This document shows positions 24,156 through 32,280 of a stretch of 64,000 nt of DNA, in pieces (the first letter of the stretch is position 1; each line of letters opens with the position of its first letter). The notes under the pieces are model-generated. The model was not told the DNA's origin. It saw only the letters and a list, made by a program, of their open reading frames with translations, and did no database searches. The DNA comes from Anaerolineae bacterium. Its GTDB lineage: Bacteria; Chloroflexota; Anaerolineae; Aggregatilineales; UBA2796. The translations under genes and the position numbers were made by a program. The stretch spans positions 1 through 64,000 of the forward strand of contig JAHBVJ010000005.1 in NCBI GenBank assembly GCA_019637615.1, written 5' to 3'.

Positions 24156-26354
24156 CTAGACCAGTGCTGATCCTTCGCGCACGAAGACCGGAATCTGATC
24201 GAGCGGCACGGGAACAGTGATTTCGCACGGCCCGCTGACCTTCTCCCGCGTCCAAAAGTTGATCCATATGCCGTCGGGGATGTGTACCGTCCATGTGGTG
24301 GCGTCTGGCTCGGTCACGGGCGATACCAGCACATCGCGCCCGAACAAATATTGGTAATCCGACGCCCGCTTGTCGATGAGTTGCAGCGCCCGCATCATCG
24401 GCTCACCCGACTCGGCGCTGTATTTTGCCTCCGCGAGGATATACGGCATCAACTTTTGCCGCAGTTGCACGAACGATCGGAAAATATCGACCACGCGCCC
24501 ATCACCGCTCTGCTCCTGAATATTCCACGGCGTGCGGTCATGGCTCGGCAGTCGGTGGGCGTTGTATTCCGCGTGATACTGCATGATCGGCGCGAACACT
24601 GCCATCGCCGCGCTGCGCAAATACAATTCGGCGGTAGGCAGTTCGCCGCTGAAGCCGCCGATGTCCCAGCCCCAGAACGAGATGCCGGAGATGCCCGCCG
24701 ACAAGCCCGCGAGGATCGAGTGCCGGAACGCATCCCACGTCGAATTCTCGTCACCTGCCCAGTGCGCTGGCGACCGCTGCGATCCGATGAATCCCGCGCG
24801 GCTGAAGGTCAGCGACTCGCGGTAGCGATTGGCGAATTCGTAATAGGCTTCGGTGTAGTGGCGCGGATACTCATTCCACAACTCATCGCCTTTGCGTCCA
24901 TCCGCGAACACGGTGCTGGCTCCCCACAAATGCTCGCCGCCGTCCGTCTTGAAGCCGTCGATCCCGATCTCGTCCAGCAGATAGCGCCGCTTGTTCAGCC
25001 ACCATTCGCGCCCCTGCGGATTGGTCACGTCCCAGAGATAGCCGCCTCGGAACCAGAACGGGCGGATTTGGTGCAGGCTGCCGTCCGCGTTGCGCACGCC
25101 GTAACGCTGCTCCTCGAAGTGCTTGCGGTCAGCTTCATGCTGCGCGTGCGGGGCTTCCAGCACCTTCATGGCGGGGATTTGCCACAAGATCAGCTTGATC
25201 CCGTGCTCATGCAGCCAATCGGTCATGTGTTTCGGATCAGGCCACTTGCCCTCAACAGGGAAGGTGAAATCACCCAGCGTTAGCCGTTCCGCGCCATCTT
25301 TCGCCGCATACTGCGCATCGTTCCAGATGTAGAAAGTCGTCTCGTCACTCCACGCTTCGATCACCAGCACCGACGGCTGAATGCCGAGGTCAAGCGAGGT
25401 CTGCGCCTCTTTGATCACGCGGGCTTGCGAATTCCACTCGTTAGCGCTCATCCACAAGCCGAACGCCCATTCCGGCGGCAGTTTGGCGGGGCCAGTTTGC
25501 CGCGCGAATTCCCCGATCATCGCGAACGGCTCACCGCTGAACCACTGGATCGGCAGCGACTCGTTGGCATCCAGATCGGCCTCTAGCGTCCATACATCGG
25601 CTTGCGTCGCCGCTAGATCGAACTGCATCCAGCGCGAACTCGGCACGAACAGCGCATAGCCCGCTGACGACAGCATGAACGGGATCGGCATATACGTCCG
25701 CTTGCCCTGATTTTTGTACTGCTCATAACAGCGGATGTCCATCACGTTCCCGCGCTGGTTCAGGGCGTTGAAGCGTTCCCCGAAGCCGTAAAATGCCTCA
25801 TCAGGACTGCTGCGGAACGTCAGCTTCACCCGTCGCGCCTTGCTGCCATTCGTCAACCATTCGACGTGCAGCAGTTCCGGATGAGAGGGTGTCGTGGCGA
25901 AAGCCCCATTTCCCGGCGATAGCCACTGCTGTGTGCCCGCGCCCTTGATCGTTAGTCCAATTCGCTGCCATGCCTCACCGCACAGCGTGATCGGCTCGGA
26001 TCGTGTACCGTCCTCGGTTTCTGCCCAATACGTTAGCGTCTCGCCCACAGCGGGCGCGGTCAGCGTTGCCCGCCAGATGTCTTGATCGATCTTCACCTGA
26101 CGCTCTAGGAATTCTGCGCCGACGCCTTCTTCGAATTCTGGTCGCCACTGCGCGTTCAGCGTGGCCTCGACAGGCGTGAGCGTGCGATCCCCGATCTGCT
26201 GCCGAATCACGACGCGCTTCACCTCACCGGGCGGACGGCTGGCGACGCCGATCACGAACGATTGCCCTGCCAGCGGCTCACGCGGGAAGCGCTCCTCTGG
26301 AAGCTGCTCATAAGGATGTTCCAGACCAAAGGGACGATGAACTAATTCAACCAT
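24156..26354 (-). CDS. GH31 alpha-glucosidase/xylosidase
   Basis: 732 residues. A beta-sandwich N-domain (to about residue 260) is followed by a TIM barrel with GIDGFKTDGGEHLWG, whose Asp is the GH31 nucleophile, and HWAGDENSTWDAFR, whose Asp is the expected acid/base. The C-terminal part contains the proximal beta-sheet domain (LFGRDVLVSPVTEPDATTW). No signal peptide, so it acts in the cytoplasm on sugars brought in by the neighbouring ABC transporter. It is the last gene of the minus-strand operon starting at the ROK regulator. Confidence 0.92.
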   Translation of the reverse strand: MVELVHRPFGLEHPYEQLPEERFPREPLAGQSFVIGVASRPPGEVKRVVIRQQIGDRTLTPVEATLNAQWRPEFEEGVGAEFLERQVKIDQDIWRATLTAPAVGETLTYWAETEDGTRSEPITLCGEAWQRIGLTIKGAGTQQWLSPGNGAFATTPSHPELLHVEWLTNGSKARRVKLTFRSSPDEAFYGFGERFNALNQRGNVMDIRCYEQYKNQGKRTYMPIPFMLSSAGYALFVPSSRWMQFDLAATQADVWTLEADLDANESLPIQWFSGEPFAMIGEFARQTGPAKLPPEWAFGLWMSANEWNSQARVIKEAQTSLDLGIQPSVLVIEAWSDETTFYIWNDAQYAAKDGAERLTLGDFTFPVEGKWPDPKHMTDWLHEHGIKLILWQIPAMKVLEAPHAQHEADRKHFEEQRYGVRNADGSLHQIRPFWFRGGYLWDVTNPQGREWWLNKRRYLLDEIGIDGFKTDGGEHLWGASTVFADGRKGDELWNEYPRHYTEAYYEFANRYRESLTFSRAGFIGSQRSPAHWAGDENSTWDAFRHSILAGLSAGISGISFWGWDIGGFSGELPTAELYLRSAAMAVFAPIMQYHAEYNAHRLPSHDRTPWNIQEQSGDGRVVDIFRSFVQLRQKLMPYILAEAKYSAESGEPMMRALQLIDKRASDYQYLFGRDVLVSPVTEPDATTWTVHIPDGIWINFWTREKVSGPCEITVPVPLDQIPVFVREGSALV

Positions 26355-26383
26355 GATCTCATCAAGCTTTCTGTGTGCAGCAA

Positions 26384-27460
26384 CTAATCATTGAGGAGTG
26401 AATCGAGTACCAGATACATCGCGTGTGACCACAGCAGCGGCTTGGCAGACGTGCCCCACTTTGCGATCCAGTGTTGGAGGTAGTCCGGCAGCAGCAGATG
26501 ATGTTCAACCTGCTCCGGCATCTGATCGTCGGCGTCGGCCTGTGCTTCAATCCAGTGTAATAACGGGATGGCGCGTTCTCGCTGCCCCATTTCAAGATAC
26601 GTCCAGCCGAGCCACGCCGTCAGTAGCAGCCATTCGCCGCCACCGTAATAATTATCGACGCGGAAGCGGTGTACGCCGCCGTCCGGCACGTGCAAATCAC
26701 GCACGATCTTGTCGAAGGTGGCGCAAAAACGCGGATCATCGACCTCGACAAGGCGATATGGCACGGCAACCCATAATAAACTCGCGTCTACCGCGTCATT
26801 GGCGATGAATTTGCAGAAATGTCCACCCGTCGTGACGCAGTGCTCTAATACATAGTCGCGAATCTGGCTCGGCAGGTCAGCAGGCACCAGCGCGGGATCA
26901 AGCCGTTGGACGGCACGCAATCCGCCGTAGATTGCTGCGAGGGTGGACGTGTGAATCTGCTCGCGGTGTTCTTCCCAGCAGTCATAATTGGGCGACTGCC
27001 ACAGCGCCGCCAGATAGCGCACCATGATCTGAATGGCCTGTCGCGCTTCTTGCCACAGCGCCGCGTCCGCCGTCTGGCAGTGATCCGCCAGCCCCCATAA
27101 CCACGCGCCGTAGCCATCGAGTTGAAATTCTGTCCATTCGTCTTTGCCGATCTCGCCGCCTACAGTGAAGCGTGTCGGCAAATAATCCGTTTCGTCAGGC
27201 GCGATTCCCTGCTGAAGTTTCGCCAACAGGCTATCGACATGCGCCTCATGTGCCGTCAGCACGCGGATTCCCCAGCGGTAAAACGCGTCGGCGCTGTCAT
27301 GCTGACCGACCTTGTCCATCGCGTAGGCGATCCACGCTCCATCGCGCAGCCACGAATAGCCGTACTGTGAAAATGTCGGGGAGGCCACATAAGCGCCGCT
27401 CTGGTGCTGCCATCGGCGGATCAAATCAATACTTATCTGGCGTAAATCTCGTGTGCTCAT
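26384..27460 (-). CDS. GH15-like glucoamylase/trehalase-type glycosidase
   Basis: 358 residues, an (alpha/alpha)6-barrel protein. Near the N-terminus YGYSWLRDGAWIAYAMDKVG is the typical GH15 motif, and DEWTEFQLDGYGAWLWGLAD the second. It is shorter than most GH15 enzymes, which carry an extra N-terminal beta domain, so it represents the catalytic barrel alone. No signal peptide. It lies 29 nt before the GH31 gene and after a hairpin that follows the binding-protein gene, and probably trims the imported alpha-glucosides. Confidence 0.82.
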   Translation of the reverse strand: MSTRDLRQISIDLIRRWQHQSGAYVASPTFSQYGYSWLRDGAWIAYAMDKVGQHDSADAFYRWGIRVLTAHEAHVDSLLAKLQQGIAPDETDYLPTRFTVGGEIGKDEWTEFQLDGYGAWLWGLADHCQTADAALWQEARQAIQIMVRYLAALWQSPNYDCWEEHREQIHTSTLAAIYGGLRAVQRLDPALVPADLPSQIRDYVLEHCVTTGGHFCKFIANDAVDASLLWVAVPYRLVEVDDPRFCATFDKIVRDLHVPDGGVHRFRVDNYYGGGEWLLLTAWLGWTYLEMGQRERAIPLLHWIEAQADADDQMPEQVEHHLLLPDYLQHWIAKWGTSAKPLLWSHAMYLVLDSLLND

Positions 27461-27480
27461 CGGCCTGTATTTCTAGTAGT

Positions 27481-27507
27481 GGGCGGACTCTCAGCAAGAA
27501 TCCGCCC
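27481..27507 (-). promoter_or_regulatory. intercistronic hairpin after the binding-protein gene
   Basis: GGGCGGA (27481-27487) pairs with TCCGCCC (27501-27507) around a 13-nt loop, 24 nt downstream of the binding-protein stop and before the GH15 start. No T run follows, so it is more likely to attenuate or protect mRNA ends than to stop transcription fully. This fits the common pattern of making more binding protein than enzyme. Confidence 0.6.
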
Positions 27508-27531
27508 ATGATGGATAGGTTATGTTTGAGG

Positions 27532-28764
27532 TTACTTCTTGATCAGTTCGTCCAACTTGGCCTTGGCCTGATCCAGCGCTTGCTGCGCGGTCAGTTCACC
27601 ATCCACGACCTGCGTGATCAGCGCGTTCACGCCGTCTTGCATCTCGTTCTGGCGCACGATCACGGGCGGCGTCACGGGCGTTTCCAGTGCCTTGAACACG
27701 GCAGCACGGTTGGCGGGCGGCGTCTGCTTCAGGTACGCGTCGAAGTATTCCGCCTTGTTCAGTGCGGGCAGTTCCCACGAGCTGGCAACGCGCACTTCAG
27801 CGGCCTTCTGGCTGGAGGTCAGGAATTCTGCCCACTTGGCGGCAGCATCGGCGTTCTTGGTCGTCGCGGAGACGGCGACACCGTTCGCGAAAAAGTGATG
27901 GGCTTTCTTGGCGATGCCCGGCTCAAGCTGCACGTCCCACTTGAACGGCACATCCTTGAACGCGCTGAACATCCAGATACCCGTCACGATCATGCCAACT
28001 TTGCCGCTGGCGAACAGATCGGTATCCGAGACGCCGCTGAGTTCGGCGGCGGTAGGCATCACGCCTTCCTTCATGAAGCTCATCATGGTTTCCAACGCCG
28101 CCACGCAGCCGGGGCTGTTGATCGTGGATTCGGTCATGTCGGCGTTGAAGAACTGGCACTCGCCTTGCTGTGCGGCCTTCTTATAGAACTCCCAGAACTG
28201 TACGGGCTGGTAGATGCCCCATGTGTCCGTGCCGAGCGCGCGGATCTTCTTGGCGGCTTCCATCGCGTCCGTCCACGTCCACTCCTCGGTCGGGTAGCTC
28301 ACACCAGCCTTGTCAAACAAGTCGGCATTGTAGAACAGCAGCACGGTCGAGAAGGTTTCCGGCAGCGCGTACTGCTTGCCATCATAGCTGAACGCCTTCA
28401 GCGCGGCGGGGTAGAACGGCGCATCGGCGCTGACTTTGCCGCTCAGGTCGAGCATGGTGTTGTTGGCGGCATACGTGACGAAGTTCTCGTAATTCAACTC
28501 GAACACGTCAGGTGCTGCGCCGCTGCCGATGTCGGTCTGCAACAGTGTGAAGTAGTCAGCGTAGGCGGCGGTCTTGACTTCCACCTTGACATCTGGATTG
28601 GCTTCTTCAAACGCCTTGACGATGGCGTCCAGATCGTTCAGGTGATCCGGCGCGGCGGAAAAGGTGAAGAACGTGACCGTCGCTTTGTCTTGGGCGGAAA
28701 CACCGCTCAACGACAGACCGAGGATCAGTACCGTCAGCACCAAGGTCATCAACTTCTTAAACAT
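27532..28764 (-). CDS. ABC sugar-binding lipoprotein/secreted protein
   Basis: 410 residues from the ATG at 28764, which has AAGGGAGAA upstream; a TTG at 28791 is in frame but has no ribosome site. The signal peptide MFKKLMTLVLTVLILGLSLS ends at SAQ; there is no lipobox Cys. The mature protein follows the family 1 (MalE-like) pattern: FEEANPDVKVEVKTAAYADY, APDVFELNYENF, and AAKWAEFLTSSQKAAE near the end. It captures oligosaccharides for the two permeases encoded just upstream in the operon. Confidence 0.92.
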   Translation of the reverse strand: MFKKLMTLVLTVLILGLSLSGVSAQDKATVTFFTFSAAPDHLNDLDAIVKAFEEANPDVKVEVKTAAYADYFTLLQTDIGSGAAPDVFELNYENFVTYAANNTMLDLSGKVSADAPFYPAALKAFSYDGKQYALPETFSTVLLFYNADLFDKAGVSYPTEEWTWTDAMEAAKKIRALGTDTWGIYQPVQFWEFYKKAAQQGECQFFNADMTESTINSPGCVAALETMMSFMKEGVMPTAAELSGVSDTDLFASGKVGMIVTGIWMFSAFKDVPFKWDVQLEPGIAKKAHHFFANGVAVSATTKNADAAAKWAEFLTSSQKAAEVRVASSWELPALNKAEYFDAYLKQTPPANRAAVFKALETPVTPPVIVRQNEMQDGVNALITQVVDGELTAQQALDQAKAKLDELIKK

Positions 28765-28793
28765 AACGATTCTCCCTTCTTTATCGGACAAAC

Positions 28794-28824
28794 CTTATTC
28801 GTTTTCATAGAAAACGAGAATAAG
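28794..28824 (-). promoter_or_regulatory. intercistronic hairpin before the binding-protein gene
   Basis: CTTATTC-GTTTTC (28794-28806), loop ATA, GAAAAC-GAGAATAAG (28810-28824): two stacked stems with a two-base bulge. It lies between the MalG-like stop at 28842 and the binding-protein start at 28764. Without a T run on the transcribed strand it is probably an mRNA processing or stability element. Confidence 0.65.
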
Positions 28825-28841
28825 CAGATGAGTACGGGCAG

Positions 28842-29738
28842 TTAGCCCTTGATTCCGCTAGAGACCACACCGCGCACGAACCACTTCTGCGCGAATATGT
28901 ATACCAGCAAGATCGGCACGACCGTCACCACCGCGCCCGCCATCACCATATTCCACTCGGTCAGGGCGCGTGGCCCGCCTTGCAGCACACCGAGCGCGAC
29001 GGGCAGGGTTTGTACGGTTTCATCGCGGGCGACGAACAAAGGCCAAAGGTAGGCATTCCACAGCCCCATGAAGCTGAACACCGCCAGCGTCGCCAGCGCG
29101 GGCTGCGACAGCGGCAGGATGATCCGCCAGAACACGGTGAAGTGATTCGCGCCGTCGATGAACGCGGCTTCCTCGAAGTCCTTGGGCAGCCCCTTGAAGA
29201 ATTGCCGCAGTAAGAACGTCCCGAATGCGCTGAACAATCCGGGCACGATGAGCGCGGCGTAGGTATTCACCCACCCTAACGCGCGGATCAGTACGAACTG
29301 TGGGATGATCAGCACCACCGACGGGATCATCATCGTCGCGAGGTACAGCACGAACAACAGCTCCCGCCCGCGCCATTCCATCCGTGCGAAGGCATAGGCC
29401 GCCATCGCGGATACAAACACCTGCCCCGCCATCCCGACGACAGCGACGATCACGCTGTTGAAAAACGTCCGCACGAGGTCGATCCGCTCGGCAAGCTGTA
29501 CATAGCTGTTGAACGTCAGCGGATCGGGGATCAACTGTGGCGGCGTCCGCAGGATATATTCTTGCCCCTTCAGCGAGGTGCTCAACATCCACAGAAATGG
29601 CACCACCATGATCAGTACCAACAGCACCATCAGCGCGTAGGCAGCGATCTTCCCCGGCGATAAACTGAACCGATGCGGCGTCGTGGCGGAGGTCAAGTTG
29701 GTGTCTGTTGGCTTGAGCTTGGCTTCGGTGATCATCAT
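28842..29738 (-). CDS. ABC sugar transporter permease, MalG type
   Basis: 298 residues with six hydrophobic segments. The EAA loop reads EEAAFIDGANHFTVFWRIILP, the contact site for the ATPase, and the C-terminal QKWFVRGVVSSGIKG is typical of MalG homologues. Start ATGATG with GAGAGG upstream; the second ATG (29735) has the better spacing. It begins 7 nt after the MalF-like stop, so the pair is coupled. No ATPase gene is in the window; such systems often share an MsmK-like ATPase encoded elsewhere. Confidence 0.92.
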   Translation of the reverse strand: MMITEAKLKPTDTNLTSATTPHRFSLSPGKIAAYALMVLLVLIMVVPFLWMLSTSLKGQEYILRTPPQLIPDPLTFNSYVQLAERIDLVRTFFNSVIVAVVGMAGQVFVSAMAAYAFARMEWRGRELLFVLYLATMMIPSVVLIIPQFVLIRALGWVNTYAALIVPGLFSAFGTFLLRQFFKGLPKDFEEAAFIDGANHFTVFWRIILPLSQPALATLAVFSFMGLWNAYLWPLFVARDETVQTLPVALGVLQGGPRALTEWNMVMAGAVVTVVPILLVYIFAQKWFVRGVVSSGIKG

Positions 29739-29745
29739 GCGCCTC

Positions 29746-30654
29746 TCATTCCGTCTCGTAGTAGACCCAGCGGCGCTGTGCCCAGAGCTGGATACCAGTG
29801 ATCACGAAGATCAGCGCGAACAGCACCCACGACATGGCGGACGCATACCCCATCTGGTTGTAGCTGAAGGCATTCTTGACCACCTCGGTTACGATCACCT
29901 CGACTTGACGGTCGGCGGCGCTGTCTTTCATCGGCATCAGCCACACCTGATCGAACATCTGGAAATAATTGATCAGCAGCGTGATCACGATGAAGAACAT
30001 GGTGGGCGACAGCAGCGGCAGCGTCACGTGCCGGAAGCGTTTCCAGCGGTTCGCGCCGTCGATCTCCGCCGCTTCGTAGAAAATCTCGGAGATGCCCTGC
30101 AACCCGCCGAGGAACAGCAACGCGATATAGCCGACATCCTTCCACACGCTGGTGATCACCAGCGCGATCACGGCGCTTTGCGGTTGGAACAACCACGCTG
30201 GCCCCGTGATGCCGAGCGCGCCAAGCGCCCAGTTGACGAGTCCGTACTGTGGATTGAAGATCCACTTCCAGATCAGCGATACCACCACCCACGACGCGAC
30301 GACGGGCAAGAATGTCCCCGTCCGCACCACGATCATGCCGGGGAGCTTCTGATTGAGGAATAGCGCCAGCAGCAAACCGAGGATGAACACGCTCGGCACG
30401 TACAGCGAAATCAAGATCAGCGTGTATTGCAGCGCCCGCCAGAAGGACGGATCGTTGAACAACTTGGTGAAGTTTTGCAAGCCTACGTAGACCGGTGGCG
30501 ACAGCAAATTCCAATCGTTCAGCGCGATCCACAGCGACGAGATGATCGGGTATACGATGAAGATCAGCATCCCGATCAGGCTGGGGGCGATGAAAAAAGC
30601 CACCCACTTCCATTTATTCAGCCCATGTTGTCCAGCCATACAAACATCTTTCAT
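29746..30654 (-). CDS. ABC sugar transporter permease, MalF type
   Basis: 302 residues with six predicted transmembrane helices (first: WVAFFIAPSLIGMLIFIVYP). The EAA loop is YEAAEIDGANRWKRFRHVTLP. This is the short MalF type without the large periplasmic loop of enteric MalF. The first ATG at 30654 lacks a clear ribosome site; ATG at 30639 (MAGQHGLNK) is an alternative. It forms the membrane channel together with the MalG-like protein. Confidence 0.92.
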   Translation of the reverse strand: MKDVCMAGQHGLNKWKWVAFFIAPSLIGMLIFIVYPIISSLWIALNDWNLLSPPVYVGLQNFTKLFNDPSFWRALQYTLILISLYVPSVFILGLLLALFLNQKLPGMIVVRTGTFLPVVASWVVVSLIWKWIFNPQYGLVNWALGALGITGPAWLFQPQSAVIALVITSVWKDVGYIALLFLGGLQGISEIFYEAAEIDGANRWKRFRHVTLPLLSPTMFFIVITLLINYFQMFDQVWLMPMKDSAADRQVEVIVTEVVKNAFSYNQMGYASAMSWVLFALIFVITGIQLWAQRRWVYYETE

Positions 30655-30690
30655 TCACAAAAGAAACATTGTCAAAAAAAACGCGCTGTG

Positions 30691-31896
30691 CTAAAGACTC
30701 GTGATCTGAGCCTCCGCCAATGGCGACTCGAATACCTTGCTGATCACCAGACTCGCCGCGCCGCGTGCCCACATCCGGTCATCCGCTGGCTCGACCACGA
30801 ATTCTGTGCTGTCCAGCAGATCGTTGAAGGTGTGCTTCTTCAACGCCTCGCGCATGGGGTTCAGCCGGAACTCGCCCGCCGTCACGCCCTCGCCGCTCAG
30901 AATGCACAACGACGGATTCAGCACGTTGATCATCGTGGACAGCGCGATCCCGAAGTACTCGCCGCTGCGTGCCAGCGCTTCACGGCACACCGGATTGCCC
31001 GCCTGCGCTGCCGCCAGAATATTGCCGAGTGTGTTCAGCGCTTTGGCGTTCCCCGGTAAGCGTTCCTGCACATACTGCACCACCGCCGGATCAGAAGCGA
31101 CCGCTTCCAAGCACCCGCGCTTGCCGCAGCTGCACTGTGGCCCGTCTTGCATCACCGTGATATGACCGAGTTCGCCGCCGCCGCCTTTGCTTCCGCGAAA
31201 CAACTGATGGTTGATCACAATCCCCATGCCGATGCCGCGCCCGATCGTCGCCACGATGTAATTCTGCTGATGCCGCCCTGCGCCGAAAAGCTGCTCGCTG
31301 ATCGTCAGCGTGTTCACGTCATTTTCGATATAAACGGGGACAGCCAGCTTATCTTGTAGCATCTGCGCCAGCGAGACATCGCGCCAGCCGAAATACGGCG
31401 AATAATGCACCACGCCGCGCGGCGCATCGATCACGCCCGCCACGCCGATCCCGATGCCGAGCAAGCGCCCATGCTGCGCGGTGATGCTGTTCAGCGCATC
31501 CTGCACGATCTCGTACAACTTGTCGCAAATGGCTTGAGGGTTAGCGTCAGCGGAGTAGGCATAGTCGCGGTAGTACAGGGTTTTGCCCGCGATGTTCGTC
31601 ACGGCGCACGCGACACGGTTTTCCATCAACTTCAAGCCGATAGCACTGCCCGCGTCAGGATTCAGCCGGATCAAAGTTTGGCGGCGTCCACCTGTGTAAT
31701 CGCCCTCCCCGATCTCGATGATCCACTGTCGGCTGAGCAGTTCAGTGATGATCTGCGACACCGTGCCCACGCTCAAGCCGGATTTCTCCGTGAGTTGCGT
31801 ACGGGACAGCACATCTTCGCGCCGTAGTGTGTTCAACACAAGGCTGCGATTCATGGCTTTAATCAAATCTCGGTTGCCGCGAACAAAACTGCTCAT
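30691..31896 (-). CDS. ROK-family transcriptional repressor
   Basis: 401 residues. The N-terminal winged helix (SRTQLTEKSGLSVGTVSQII, about residues 30-49) is followed by a ROK sugar-binding domain. That domain contains the ATP-fold motif GIGIGVAGVIDAPRG and the zinc motif CSCGKRGCLEAVAS. It would release its operator on binding a sugar. It is the first gene of the alpha-glucoside operon and starts four bases from a palindrome, so it probably represses itself and the transport and hydrolase genes downstream. Confidence 0.92.
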   Translation of the reverse strand: MSSFVRGNRDLIKAMNRSLVLNTLRREDVLSRTQLTEKSGLSVGTVSQIITELLSRQWIIEIGEGDYTGGRRQTLIRLNPDAGSAIGLKLMENRVACAVTNIAGKTLYYRDYAYSADANPQAICDKLYEIVQDALNSITAQHGRLLGIGIGVAGVIDAPRGVVHYSPYFGWRDVSLAQMLQDKLAVPVYIENDVNTLTISEQLFGAGRHQQNYIVATIGRGIGMGIVINHQLFRGSKGGGGELGHITVMQDGPQCSCGKRGCLEAVASDPAVVQYVQERLPGNAKALNTLGNILAAAQAGNPVCREALARSGEYFGIALSTMINVLNPSLCILSGEGVTAGEFRLNPMREALKKHTFNDLLDSTEFVVEPADDRMWARGAASLVISKVFESPLAEAQITSL

Positions 31897-31900
31897 ACTT

Positions 31901-31917
31901 ATTTCATTCAGTGAAAT
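31901..31917 (-). promoter_or_regulatory. palindromic operator before the ROK gene
   Basis: ATTTCA-TTCAG-TGAAAT, a perfect 6-bp inverted repeat with a 5-bp spacer, between the promoter at 31929-31957 and the start codon at 31896. The position just after the expected transcription start suits repression by the adjacent ROK protein. ROK operators of the NagC/XylR type are similarly AT-rich palindromes. Confidence 0.7.
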
Positions 31918-31928
31918 ATCTATCCAGC

Positions 31929-31957
31929 AGTATAGAACTGTGGAAAAGTTTTGTCAA
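31929..31957 (-). promoter_or_regulatory. sigma-70-type promoter of the alpha-glucoside operon
   Basis: On the minus strand TTGACA (31957-31952), a 17-bp spacer and TATACT (31934-31929). This is a near-consensus promoter; initiation is expected near 31922, giving a leader of about 25 nt that contains the palindrome. Confidence 0.8.
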
Positions 31958-32049
31958 TAGCTCTGCAAGTTTGCTTGCCGGAAATATCTGATGAGCAGAA
32001 TTAATTGTAAGTTGATGTGTCCGGCGGAATCGATGAGCGTCAACCGCGC

Positions 32050-32077
32050 TTGACTCTGTTTACAAACTTCATACACT
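32050..32077 (+). promoter_or_regulatory. promoter of the protease-phospholipase gene
   Basis: TTGACT (32050-32055), 16-bp spacer, TACACT (32072-32077). The expected transcript start near 32084 leaves a leader of almost 200 nt before the gene at 32281. Confidence 0.6.
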
Positions 32078-32083
32078 ATATTG

Positions 32084-32280
32084 TATGGAGGCTAATATAT
32101 ATCTACTATCGTGGAGTAATATTCGCATTGATCCCGCGTGGTAGATAGTCCGGCGAAATGGAATGCGGTTGCCCTTCAACAGCCATCGGTTGTATCCCGT
32201 GAACGCGCATCGAACCTTAGCGATGCGGTTCAAGCGCATACAGCCTCACTTTTGTAACCGTCCATGGTACGGAGGATATG
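32084..32280 (+). promoter_or_regulatory. long structured 5' leader
   Basis: Contains ATCTAC (32101-32106) that can pair with GTAGAT (32141-32146). The overlapping ACTATC (32105-32110) can instead pair with GATAGT (32144-32149), so the two helices exclude each other. A second hairpin is CGCATCG (32206-32212) with CGATGCG (32221-32227). GGAGG lies at 32271-32275. No known riboswitch recognised. The upstream part of the gap (31960-32049) shows nothing else. Confidence 0.45.

Noticed and set aside
24282..25283. + strand open frame of about 333 codons
   Set aside because: Antisense to the GH31 gene; no ribosome site and no recognisable domain.
27172..28845. + strand open frame of about 557 codons
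   Set aside because: Antisense to the end of the GH15 gene and the whole binding-protein gene, both well supported; composition typical of a shadow frame.
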